NCBI GenBank assembly: GCA_900541345.1
Contig: UQJE01000012.1
Span: 1-45,262, forward strand
Length of the DNA stretch: 45,262 bases
Direction: 5' to 3'
Source: an uncultured Blautia sp.
GTDB lineage: Bacteria; Bacillota; Clostridia; Lachnospirales; Lachnospiraceae
The position numbers were made by a program, and so were the translations under genes. Shown piece by piece: positions 25,114-32,202 of this stretch. Within the stretch, counting starts at the first letter, position 1. Each line of letters starts with the position of its first letter. The notes below the pieces were generated by a model. The model was not told the origin of the DNA and searched no databases. It was given only the letters and a program-made list of their open reading frames with translations.

Positions 25114-26070
25114 ATGAAAATTGTATTATTAGAAGCAGACAGTTTGGGTGAAGACATGGTCTTCACCCCTTTTCATAAACTGGGAGATGTGGTGATTTAT
25201 CCTTCTACAACAGAAACGGAAATGCCGGAGCGTGTGAAGGATGCCGATGTCATCATTGCGAACAAGCTTCCCGTTTGTGAAAAGACAATTCAAAACGCAG
25301 AAAATTTAAAACTTGTATGTGTGACAGCTACAGGAATCAATAACCTGGACGGAGAATATTTAAAAAAGAGAGGAATTGCAGCGTATAACGTGGCAGGATA
25401 TTCTACAAACGGCGTGGCTCAACACACATTTGCACTTCTTTTTTACATACTGGAAAAGCTGCGTTATTACGATGACTATGTGAAATCCGGTGAGTATGCC
25501 AGAGGAACGTGCTTTTCCCATTTTGGACAGAGCTTCTGCGAGCTGGAAGGGAAAACCTGGGGGATTGTCGGACTGGGAGCAATTGGAAGACGTGTAGCGC
25601 AGCTTGCCGAAGCCTTTGGCTGTCATGTAATATGCTATTCTGCTTCCGGTAAAAAATACGATTCCCCTTATGAACAGGTGGAGTTTGAAGCGCTTTTGAG
25701 ACGCTCAGATTTCCTTTCTGTTCACGCACCTTTAAATGTGCATACAGAAAAGCTTATGACTTTGGAAGCTTTCCGCAAAATGAAGAAAAGTGCTGTTTTT
25801 ATCAATGTGGCAAGAGGTGCGATTGTAGATGAGGGAGGTCTTTATACTGCCCTGACAGAAGGAAGTATTGCAGGCGCAGCCCTTGATGTACTTACAAAAG
25901 AGCCAATGGAGCCATCGAATCCTCTTTTAAAAATTCAGGACAGCAATAAGCTTCTCATTACCCCGCATATTGGCTGGGCTGCGAAAGAAACAAGATTTCG
26001 CGTTGTGGAAGAAGTGGCGGAAAACATCAGACGCTTTCAGGCGGGGGATAGGAAGAATCGGGTGTATTAA
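25114..26070 (+). CDS. D-2-hydroxyacid dehydrogenase (NAD-dependent)
   Basis: 318-residue cytoplasmic oxidoreductase of the glycerate dehydrogenase/hydroxypyruvate reductase-like branch. The NAD-binding Rossmann motif is GIVGLGAIGRRVAQLAEAFG (about residues 149-168). The catalytic Arg is in NVARGAIVDEGGL, a Glu region follows, and the catalytic His is in ITPHIGWAAKE. The exact 2-keto acid cannot be told. It lies 25 bases after pgi and may be cotranscribed. The ATG has no obvious Shine-Dalgarno (TTTCTATGATAAT precedes it), so translation may be weak or coupled. A palindromic terminator follows. Confidence 0.88.
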   Translation: MKIVLLEADSLGEDMVFTPFHKLGDVVIYPSTTETEMPERVKDADVIIANKLPVCEKTIQNAENLKLVCVTATGINNLDGEYLKKRGIAAYNVAGYSTNGVAQHTFALLFYILEKLRYYDDYVKSGEYARGTCFSHFGQSFCELEGKTWGIVGLGAIGRRVAQLAEAFGCHVICYSASGKKYDSPYEQVEFEALLRRSDFLSVHAPLNVHTEKLMTLEAFRKMKKSAVFINVARGAIVDEGGLYTALTEGSIAGAALDVLTKEPMEPSNPLLKIQDSNKLLITPHIGWAAKETRFRVVEEVAENIRRFQAGDRKNRVY

Positions 26071-26109
26071 AAGCCTGGAAAAAGTGCAGAGGCAGAAGTT
26101 ATGACGTAT

Positions 26110-26135
26110 AAAAGGGCGCATATGCGCCCTTTTGT
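26110..26135. terminator. Bidirectional terminator, perfect 24-base palindrome
   Basis: AAAAGGGCGCAT (26110-26121) is followed immediately by its reverse complement (26122-26133), giving a GC-rich stem with A/T-runs on both sides. It sits between convergent genes and can serve both strands. Confidence 0.88.
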
Positions 26136-26152
26136 CAGCTTGCAGGAAGTGG

Positions 26153-26419
26153 TCAGTCTTCCTCGATTACCTGGATCTCCAGGTAGTCGAAGTCTATCTG
26201 TTCAATAAAACTGTCCTGATAAAATCTTGCTTTATCGTGTTTTTTGAAATCTTTAATAGTGGAATCCAGCCAGATGGGATTGCCAAGATCCATCTGGTAG
26301 CAGATTTCCTCTAAGCCTTTAAAAATCTTATGTGTTCTTGTATCCTCTCTGTCATCCTCCACTACGGTATCACGCAGCAGCCGGTTATCCTTCCAGATTT
26401 TTCCCCATAAACGAAACAT
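26153..26419 (-). CDS. Small conserved hypothetical protein
   Basis: 88 residues with no recognised domain, signal peptide or membrane segment. It is acidic, ending LEIQVIEED, with DDREDTRTHKIF and GNPIWLDSTIKDFKKH as its most distinctive stretches. It has a clear start (ATG behind GGAGGTAG), its own promoter and a terminator, so it is a real gene. I recall similar unannotated proteins in Lachnospiraceae but assign no function. Confidence 0.8.
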   Translation of the reverse strand: MFRLWGKIWKDNRLLRDTVVEDDREDTRTHKIFKGLEEICYQMDLGNPIWLDSTIKDFKKHDKARFYQDSFIEQIDFDYLEIQVIEED

Positions 26420-26482
26420 AATCCTACCTCCGTATCAAAACTGCCGCAGCCGGCAGAAACGTTTGTGTGTTAAGTGATTCCA

Positions 26483-26511
26483 AGTATAGCGGATTTGGAG
26501 GGGAAATGCAA
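26483..26511 (-). promoter_or_regulatory. Promoter of the 88-residue protein gene
   Basis: On the minus strand TTGCAT (26511-26506), 17-base spacer, TATACT (26488-26483), about 64 bases upstream of the ATG. Confidence 0.65.
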
Positions 26512-26536
26512 TCGTTTATAGAAAAGCTATTATTTC

Positions 26537-27793
26537 TCACTGCTTCCAGTTATTCTCAATTTCTTCTTTGATGATATCTACATATCTCCGTGCTTTGGAA
26601 ATGTCATGATTAATGGTATATACATCTCTCTGTGTGATTTCCAGTTTACAGCCTTTTGCAGCGTTAAATGTTTTTCTGAGGCTCTGGCGAAGTCCGTCCT
26701 CATCCAGTTCTGTTCCTACACCAAGATAGTTTGGTGATGGTTTGCGATGGAAAATAACGTGTCCGCCCTGAAGACGTTCGCCCATAAATTCCTCATCACA
26801 CCAGGGGGAGATGGAAACCTTGCGAAGGTTTGGAAGTTTGGAAATGCAGCGATCCCAGATTGGATTTACCGGCTCGCAGCAGCCGTAGGATAAAAGACCG
26901 TACTGGCTGGCAATTTTCTGATAACATGGGAAAATAAACTCTTCATACATATCAGGAGAAAGTCCCACTGTTTCCTGAGAATCCATAAATCCCCAGACGT
27001 CCTTTGTTGTGAGCGGGCGTTTTTTTGCCTCTTCTTCTCCGGGAAGCTCGTGATTGTAACACCATGTTCCCTGACCGAGAGCCTGATCGGATACCGTAGG
27101 AAGAATCAGATGTTTTTCTTCCAGCATTCTGTAGTAAGCGAGAGTATCTTCTGCAATACGGTTCATCATTTCCTTAAAAAGTTCAGGATAATCATAAATA
27201 TTGTACATCATATTTTCCATTTTCATAAAGTGAACCAACATCTGGGTAGGAACGCTGTAAAGGCAGTCCATTTCAAGCTTTACAGGAAGAATATCTCCGA
27301 AGGTTTCTTCAAGAACTGCTTTTTTTGCAAGAGTTGACTCTATATCTACGCCAAAATCTGTCTTCTGAAGCTTGTGGTAATCGTCTTCCAGATCTTCTAC
27401 GACAGAGAGAAATTCGTGTCCAAGAGAGCCTTCCGCATTATGCTGATGAACCGGAATGTTAAAAAGTGTAAAATGTGTGTCATACTGGAGAGCAAAATGA
27501 TCCGGTGTTACGCGGTCATCGTCAAAAAGCTCCTGATTAAGGAAATTTGTGTAGAGCGTTGTCTCTATTTCACGGGCAAATTCTCCCTCGCAGCGAAGCA
27601 GCTGAGGAAGGATTTCCTGGGAAAAAGTCCACATTTCCAGATGAATCATAGGACGTTCTCCTTTGAGGGAGTTGTGGGCATACCACTCCTGAATACGTTT
27701 TAAGTTTTTTTCTTCCTGGGAGAGGGCATACTGTTTTTTTGCAACCTCCCTTAAAATTTCACGGTCTTTTGGGGAAATAGTATAAGATTTCAT
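26537..27793 (-). CDS. Uroporphyrinogen decarboxylase-like (URO-D/MetE superfamily) protein
   Basis: 418-residue cytoplasmic protein of the URO-D-like TIM-barrel superfamily, which also contains corrinoid methyltransferases such as MtaA. The arginine-rich N-terminal motif of true HemE is absent (here GERPMIHLEMWTF), so a heme role is unlikely. The cysteine pair C305-C306 in SYGCCEPVNPIWD and the H in GGHVIFHRKP could bind zinc, as in methyltransferase members; this is inference. It is divergent from an AraC regulator, with an inverted repeat at its -35, and is probably controlled by it. Start: ATG behind AAAGGAGAAG. Confidence 0.75.
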   Translation of the reverse strand: MKSYTISPKDREILREVAKKQYALSQEEKNLKRIQEWYAHNSLKGERPMIHLEMWTFSQEILPQLLRCEGEFAREIETTLYTNFLNQELFDDDRVTPDHFALQYDTHFTLFNIPVHQHNAEGSLGHEFLSVVEDLEDDYHKLQKTDFGVDIESTLAKKAVLEETFGDILPVKLEMDCLYSVPTQMLVHFMKMENMMYNIYDYPELFKEMMNRIAEDTLAYYRMLEEKHLILPTVSDQALGQGTWCYNHELPGEEEAKKRPLTTKDVWGFMDSQETVGLSPDMYEEFIFPCYQKIASQYGLLSYGCCEPVNPIWDRCISKLPNLRKVSISPWCDEEFMGERLQGGHVIFHRKPSPNYLGVGTELDEDGLRQSLRKTFNAAKGCKLEITQRDVYTINHDISKARRYVDIIKEEIENNWKQ

Positions 27794-27841
27794 AAAAGCT
27801 TCTCCTTTCAGAATCAGTGTTTTTCTATCTTTGTTACCTGA

Positions 27842-27876
27842 ATTATAGCGGAGAAAATCAAAAAAAACATTTGATT
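27842..27876 (-). promoter_or_regulatory. Promoter and candidate operator of the URO-D-like gene
   Basis: The minus-strand -10 TATAAT is at 27847-27842. Its -35 area (about 27865-27871) has no good hexamer and lies inside a perfect 7-base inverted repeat, AATCAAA (27856-27862) and TTTGATT (27870-27876). A weak -35 under a symmetrical site suggests regulation, probably by the divergent AraC-type protein. Confidence 0.45.
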
Positions 27877-27925
27877 AAATTGCCCACTCGTATCAAAAAA
27901 TTGCTCTCTTAGAAGAAAAGTAGGA

Positions 27926-27963
27926 GGAAAGCGCTTGACGCTCCTAAAAGGGAATTTTATAAT
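27926..27963 (+). promoter_or_regulatory. Promoter of the AraC regulator, with a possible cre-like site
   Basis: TTGACG (27935-27940), 17-base spacer, TATAAT (27958-27963) form a near-consensus promoter. GGAAAGCGCTTGAC (27926-27939), overlapping the -35, shares the AAAGCGCTT core of catabolite-response elements but differs at the ends. The promoter is well supported; the cre reading is tentative. Confidence 0.6.
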
Positions 27964-28010
27964 GAAAAACAGAGATACAGAACAGATGAAAATCTGTGGA
28001 GAGGAGATAT

Positions 28011-28850
28011 ATGGCGACAGGCTGCAGAGATGGGATTTACGAGTATTCCACATTGTTTTTTCATACGCCGGAAAAAAATATTCCGGATTTTTTCTATTAT
28101 CCGCTGTGCGTGGGACATTATTTTTGTATTCCTCCTTACAGAGTAAACAGAAGCCGGTATGACAGCTTTCTCATTCTTTATACAAAAAAAGGAAAAGGAA
28201 AAGTCTGTGTAAACGGGGGGACAGAGGAACTGTTTCCGGGAGATGTGTGCATTCTCGATTGTTACCGTCCGCATGAATATTTTGCGGAAACAGATTGGGA
28301 AATTCTATGGCTTCATTATGATGGAGGAATCGCAAGAGAATTTTTTGAACTTCTGACAGACCGTACGTTTCTGAAAATCTCTCTTGAAAAAACGGAAGAA
28401 TTTGAACGTGCCTGGGAGAAAATTTATAATCATTTTCTTTATCAGGAGATATTTCGTCCTGCCATAGTTTCTCATGAAATTTCCGGGCTTTTAACAGCTG
28501 TTTTAATGGAAAAAGAAGAAAATACCGGAAAAAAAAGCCGGGATTTTATAGACGATACATTGCAGTATATAAATCGCCATCTTACAGAGGAGCTGTCTCT
28601 GGAGTGTCTTGCAAAAAGGGTGTCTTTAAGTCCGTTCTATTTTTCCAGGCGTTTTAAACAGGAGACAGGATACACACCGTATCATTATATTTATACTTCG
28701 CGTATTCATCTTGCCCGGTTTTATCTGAAAACATCAGAAGACACGGTAAAAGAAATCGGTTACAGGTGTGGTTTTAAAAGCGAGCACAGCTTTTGTACAG
28801 CTTTTAAAAATGAAATGGGTCAGACTCCCACAGAATTTCGGGAGGGATAA
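28011..28850 (+). CDS. AraC-family transcriptional regulator
   Basis: 279-residue cytoplasmic regulator. The N-terminal cupin-like ligand-binding half has FLILYTKKGKGKVCVNG and LFPGDVCILDCYRPHEYF (about residues 50-90; quoted in part). Two C-terminal helix-turn-helix motifs are LSLECLAKRVSLSPFYFSRRF (about 198, quoted in part) and VKEIGYRCGFKSEHSFCTAF (about 248). Start at ATG 28011 behind GAGGAGA. Divergent from the URO-D-like gene and 23 bases ahead of the B3/B4 gene, so it probably controls both. Confidence 0.88.
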   Translation: MATGCRDGIYEYSTLFFHTPEKNIPDFFYYPLCVGHYFCIPPYRVNRSRYDSFLILYTKKGKGKVCVNGGTEELFPGDVCILDCYRPHEYFAETDWEILWLHYDGGIAREFFELLTDRTFLKISLEKTEEFERAWEKIYNHFLYQEIFRPAIVSHEISGLLTAVLMEKEENTGKKSRDFIDDTLQYINRHLTEELSLECLAKRVSLSPFYFSRRFKQETGYTPYHYIYTSRIHLARFYLKTSEDTVKEIGYRCGFKSEHSFCTAFKNEMGQTPTEFREG

Positions 28851-28873
28851 AATAAAAGGAAAGGTTGAAGAGT

Positions 28874-29548
28874 ATGAAAGACATAATGATAGATTCAGAA
28901 ATGAAAAAATTATGGGAGAACAGCGCTCTTGGCTGTATTCGTTGTAAAGTAAAAGTAGAGGAAAGTTCAAAGGAGCTTTTGCAGGAAATAGATGATTTTG
29001 CCAAAGAACTTCAAAACACTGTTCAGAAGGTGCCGGATATTCCAAAAAGAGAAGAGATTGCAGCTGCAAGAAGAGCATACAGAGCATTTGGAAAAGACCC
29101 GAGCCGTTACCGCTGTTCCGCGGAAGCCATGTGCCGACGCATAGTACAGGGAAAAGGTCTGTACCATATTAATAATGTGGTAGACTGTGGTAATCTGTTT
29201 TCCATAAGAACGGGATATTCGCTTGGAATATACGATGCAGAAAAGGTAGGAGAGAAGATTATCTGGCGTGTTGCTCCGGAGGGCACGTGTTATAAGGGAA
29301 TCGGCAAAGATGAGATTAATGTGGAGTTTCTTCCGGTTCTGGAAGATGAGAATGGTCCATTTGGAAATCCTACAAGTGATTCTGTCCGTACCCGTGTGAC
29401 AGAAGAGACAACAGAAATTCTTGCAGTTGTTTTTCGGTTTTCAGAGATAGCAGGTGGGTTTGGGACAGATATGATGGAACTTTTGGAACTGTTTCGAAAG
29501 TACTGTCATACAGGAAGTGCAAAAGCGTGGTCTGTAAGGCGAGAGTGA
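28874..29548 (+). CDS. B3/B4 (tRNA-binding, PheT-like) domain protein
   Basis: 224-residue cytoplasmic protein of the COG3382 type, related to the B3/B4 editing domain of phenylalanyl-tRNA synthetase beta subunit. Characteristic parts are RRAYRAFGKDPSRYRCSAEAM (quoted in part), the LYHINNVVDCGNLFSIRTGYS region and the GPFGNPTSDSVRTRV region. Stand-alone members may edit or bind mischarged tRNA, but function is not settled. The ATG at 28874 follows GGAAAGG; an in-frame TTG at 28865 is less likely. It is close behind the AraC gene and probably cotranscribed. Confidence 0.8.
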   Translation: MKDIMIDSEMKKLWENSALGCIRCKVKVEESSKELLQEIDDFAKELQNTVQKVPDIPKREEIAAARRAYRAFGKDPSRYRCSAEAMCRRIVQGKGLYHINNVVDCGNLFSIRTGYSLGIYDAEKVGEKIIWRVAPEGTCYKGIGKDEINVEFLPVLEDENGPFGNPTSDSVRTRVTEETTEILAVVFRFSEIAGGFGTDMMELLELFRKYCHTGSAKAWSVRRE

Positions 29549-29610
29549 ATTTTTCACAGGTTCTGCAGGAGGCGCTAATGGGAAAAGTAAAATAAAATCC
29601 GGAAATTCCT

Positions 29611-29639
29611 TTGATTTGAGAAAAAGAATTTGATATAAT
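29611..29639 (+). promoter_or_regulatory. Promoter of the rhomboid gene
   Basis: TTGATT (29611-29616), 17-base spacer, TATAAT (29634-29639) with extended -10 TGA just upstream. Confidence 0.7.
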
Positions 29640-29685
29640 ACGTACAGATTAACAACACGATAATAAAAGGGAGAAGTGGATATTT

Positions 29686-30288
29686 TTGGAAGAACTGAAA
29701 AAAGAGCCGGTTACAGTCGCGCTGATTGTCATAAATATTCTGATTTTTCTGGCTGTGGATCTGGGAGGAGATTCTCTGAATACTGCAAATATGCTGCAGC
29801 ATGGTGCTGCGTATACGCCTTTTATTCTGGAGGACGGACAGTATTACCGCCTTTTTACAAGCATGTTCCTTCACTTTGGGATACAGCATCTCGCCAATAA
29901 TATGCTTGTTCTTTTTGTGCTTGGACAGCGTATGGAAAGGGTGTTTGGCGGTTGGAAATTCCTTGTCCTTTATCTTGTGGGAGGAATAGGCGGAAATCTT
30001 GTTTCTCTGTATCTGGATACGGTAACGCAGGAGTATGCAGTTTCTGCTGGTGCGTCCGGAGCTGTATTTGCAGTAATGGGAGCCATGATATACGTTGTTT
30101 TGCGAAGAAAAGGCCGAGTGGAAGACCTTACTGTAAAACAGATTGTATTCATGGCTGTTGTTGCTGTTCTTCTGGGACTTACTGACAGCGGTGTAGATAA
30201 TGCAGCACATATCGGAGGAATGGCCTGCGGATTTCTGGTAAGTATCTTATTGTATCATCAAAGGAAAATCCGGAACGTCGAGCCGTGA
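29686..30288 (+). CDS. Rhomboid-family intramembrane serine protease
   Basis: 200-residue membrane protease with about six hydrophobic segments. The catalytic serine is in SAGASGAVFAVMGA (motif GxSG) and the catalytic histidine in DNAAHIGGMACGF; FGIQHLANNML carries the conserved HxxxN-like stretch. It cleaves within or next to membrane segments; substrates are unknown. The start is a TTG at 29686, about 10 bases after GGGAG; no ATG fits. Its last 31 bases overlap the 3-prime end of the convergent histidine kinase gene. Confidence 0.9.
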   Translation: MEELKKEPVTVALIVINILIFLAVDLGGDSLNTANMLQHGAAYTPFILEDGQYYRLFTSMFLHFGIQHLANNMLVLFVLGQRMERVFGGWKFLVLYLVGGIGGNLVSLYLDTVTQEYAVSAGASGAVFAVMGAMIYVVLRRKGRVEDLTVKQIVFMAVVAVLLGLTDSGVDNAAHIGGMACGFLVSILLYHQRKIRNVEP

Positions 30289-30929
30289 CCAGGTCGGCTG
30301 TCTGTTTCGATATGCCCATTATGCGCTTCAACAATCTGCCTTGTGACTGCAAGCCCAAGACCGGTGCCATTTTTCTTCAAGGAAACAAAGGGATTGAAAA
30401 TATTATTTTTTTCGCTGGGAGGAATCCCGCAGCCGTTATCTGAAACGGAAATGCAGATTCCTTTTTCCCAGGGCTCTGCCTTCAGAAGGATTTTTCCATC
30501 AGGATTGGAGATGGCTTCCTGGGCGTTCCGAAGAAGATTTAAAAGCGCCTGCCTTATTTTCGTCCGATCAATGGCGAGTTCAGGCAGAAGCGGAGAAAAA
30601 TCAGTTTCTAAATGGATATTCAGGTAATCGAGAGTAGGACGTACGGAGGACAGGATATTTTCCAGATATAATTTTATGTCAGTTGGTTTTGGGGAAATTC
30701 GTCCTGCGTTATTGTAGTTGGAAAGTTCATTTAACAGTTCTTTTACATAATCAAGATTATCCATAATATCGTCCCAGTTTTCATAATCTGTTACATCCGG
30801 ATGAGCGCTTGCCATCATTTGAAGGGAACTGCTTATGAGAGATACAGGATTTCGGATTTCGTGAGAAAATTTCGACAGGGTAAACTGAAATTCTTCTCGT
30901 ATCTGTTCTGCTGTGGCATTTGTTTTCAT
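30258..30929 (-). CDS. Soluble sensor-less histidine kinase (HisKA + HATPase)
   Basis: 223 residues, cytoplasmic, with no membrane segment or sensor domain. The phospho-accepting histidine is H23 in KFSHEIRNPVSLI, an NtrB/PhoR-type H box. The ATPase domain has NLLRNAQEAI (N box), DNGCGIP (G1) and NGTGLGLAV (G2). No response regulator is adjacent, so the partner is unknown. A good Shine-Dalgarno (GAGGTGATG) precedes the ATG. The gene ends inside the convergent rhomboid gene. It appears complete rather than a fragment, since it starts properly with its own ribosome site. Confidence 0.85.
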   Translation of the reverse strand: MKTNATAEQIREEFQFTLSKFSHEIRNPVSLISSSLQMMASAHPDVTDYENWDDIMDNLDYVKELLNELSNYNNAGRISPKPTDIKLYLENILSSVRPTLDYLNIHLETDFSPLLPELAIDRTKIRQALLNLLRNAQEAISNPDGKILLKAEPWEKGICISVSDNGCGIPPSEKNNIFNPFVSLKKNGTGLGLAVTRQIVEAHNGHIETDSRPGHGSTFRIFL

Positions 30930-31044
30930 TAGTCATCACCTCAAAAAAAGTGTAGCATTCTGGTATATAATTATCAATGAAATTCGTGTTGAAAAATTCG
31001 CAAAATTGCGACAAAAAAGTATAAATAAGAGAAGGAGAGAAAAA

Positions 31045-31455
31045 ATGGAAGGTTGTATTTTTTGTAAAATTGCAAATGGAGAGATTCCCGCAGCAACTTT
31101 GTGGGAAGATGAGAATTTCAGAGTAATTCTTGACCTTGGTCCCGCCAGTAAAGGTCATGCCCTGATTCTTCCAAAGACTCATGCGGCAAATATTTATGAG
31201 TTATCTGACGAGCTTGCAGGAAAGGCAATGATTCTTGCAAAGAAAATGGCAGGGGCAATGACAGAGGCTTTGCAGTGCGACGGTTTTAATATTGTGCAGA
31301 ATAACGGAGAACCGGCAGGACAGACTGTATTTCACTTCCATATGCATCTGATTCCACGATATAAAGGAGACAATGCAGGAATTACATGGACGCCTGGAGA
31401 ACTGTCTGAAAAAGAACGAGATGAAATTTTAGAAAAAGTAAAAGCCTGTCTGTAA
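31045..31455 (+). CDS. HIT-family (HinT-like) nucleotide hydrolase
   Basis: 136-residue cytoplasmic protein of the histidine triad family, with the active-site motif HFHMHLIPR near the C-terminus and the typical opening CIFCKIANGEIPA. HinT-like members hydrolyse purine nucleoside phosphoramidates or acyl-AMP. The ATG at 31045 has GAAGGAGAG upstream; the longer open frame from 30913 overlaps the divergent kinase and lacks a site. A weak promoter (TTCGCA, 17 bases, TATAAA at 31020-31025) is just upstream. Confidence 0.92.
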   Translation: MEGCIFCKIANGEIPAATLWEDENFRVILDLGPASKGHALILPKTHAANIYELSDELAGKAMILAKKMAGAMTEALQCDGFNIVQNNGEPAGQTVFHFHMHLIPRYKGDNAGITWTPGELSEKERDEILEKVKACL

Positions 31456-31464
31456 AGCTTTTCG

Positions 31465-32013
31465 GTGGGATATGAACAAAAGATGAAACGTGAGGATTTT
31501 AGAGAGTTTTATAAAAAATACTTTAGATTCTCAATAAGTATAGCGAATGAAATTGTAAAGAGTATAGATACAGCACAGGACATTGCGCAGGAGGTGTTCT
31601 GCAGTCTGTTTCAGCAAAGCAAACATCTTAATCTTAAAAAAGATGAGAAAATGTTATATGGTTTTGTAAAAAGAGCAACGGTAAATAAAGCGCTGGATTA
31701 TCGGAAATACGGACATATCAAGCGCGAGAGCACTGCAGAAGAGGACTTTCTGGAAGATCGGTTGGTAGATGAAGAGTGCAATCTGGAAGCGAGAATTCTT
31801 CAAATGGAAGAAAAGGAATACGCGAAACTTGTTTTGCAGAGACTTCGGGTGGCAAATCCCATGAATTATGAAATTTTGATAAAAGTAAAATATCTGGACA
31901 TTTCGCCTGATGAAGTTGCCAAAGAATACGGACTGACAAGAAATGGAGTCAATAACCGTATTTTTCGGACAAAACAATGGATAGAGCGGGAAATGTCCAG
32001 AATATATGACTAG
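31465..32013 (+). CDS. ECF-type sigma-70 family RNA polymerase sigma factor
   Basis: 182 residues with region 2 (FYKKYFRFSISIANEIV to QDIAQEVFCSLFQ, about 10-55) and region 4 (about 120-178; EILIKVKYLDISPDEVAKEYGLTRNGVNNRIFRTKQW, quoted in part). It directs polymerase to a small regulon, usually released by a membrane anti-sigma factor. The start is uncertain: GTG 31465 or ATG 31483, neither with a strong Shine-Dalgarno. It begins 9 bases after the HIT gene. Its TAG stop lies within the left terminal repeat of the inserted element at 32009-32175, so the C-terminus may have been altered by the insertion. The likely partner, a DUF4367 protein, lies beyond murG. Confidence 0.82.
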   Translation: MGYEQKMKREDFREFYKKYFRFSISIANEIVKSIDTAQDIAQEVFCSLFQQSKHLNLKKDEKMLYGFVKRATVNKALDYRKYGHIKRESTAEEDFLEDRLVDEECNLEARILQMEEKEYAKLVLQRLRVANPMNYEILIKVKYLDISPDEVAKEYGLTRNGVNNRIFRTKQWIEREMSRIYD

Positions 32014-32175
32014 TACAACGAATAATAAGTTTCTGCCGTATTCATGGAGGATGATTGTTTCGAGTACGAGGCGGAGGAATGAGGCGTAGCGGTGGCTACG
32101 ACGATTGACGACAACGATGTAATCGAGCAATCATGCACATGAATAGGGTAGTTAATTTATATTCGTTGTACTAGT
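32009..32175. mobile_element. MITE-like element with perfect 16-bp terminal inverted repeats
   Basis: The ends, 32009-32024 and 32160-32175 (ACTAGTACAACGAATA and its complement), are exact inverted repeats. Inside, ATTCATG (32040-32046) pairs with CATGAAT (32138-32144), ATGATTG (32051-32057) with CAATCAT (32128-32134), CGTAGC (32085-32090) with GCTACG (32095-32100), and CGATT (32102-32106) with AATCG (32121-32125). It is 167 bases long, non-coding and multi-branched. Just past the right end another near copy of the end sequence (ACTAGTACAAAGAATG) overlaps it. No transposase is present. It could be a non-autonomous mobile element or a dispersed structured RNA. Confidence 0.65.
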
Positions 32176-32202
32176 ACAAAGAATGTAAGCGAACTGTTAT
32201 AT

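Noticed and set aside
26537..27793. Naming the URO-D-like gene hemE
   Set aside because: The conserved HemE N-terminal arginine motif is absent and there are no heme genes nearby.
29569..29595. Five-codon open frame (ATG at 29578) behind a strong AGGAGG
   Set aside because: Too short to support as a leader peptide, lies upstream of the mapped rhomboid promoter, and has no linked attenuator.
29575..30210. Minus-strand open frame of 211 codons opposite the rhomboid gene
   Set aside because: Antisense to a clear protease gene with catalytic motifs; its composition looks like a shadow frame and no start signal is visible.
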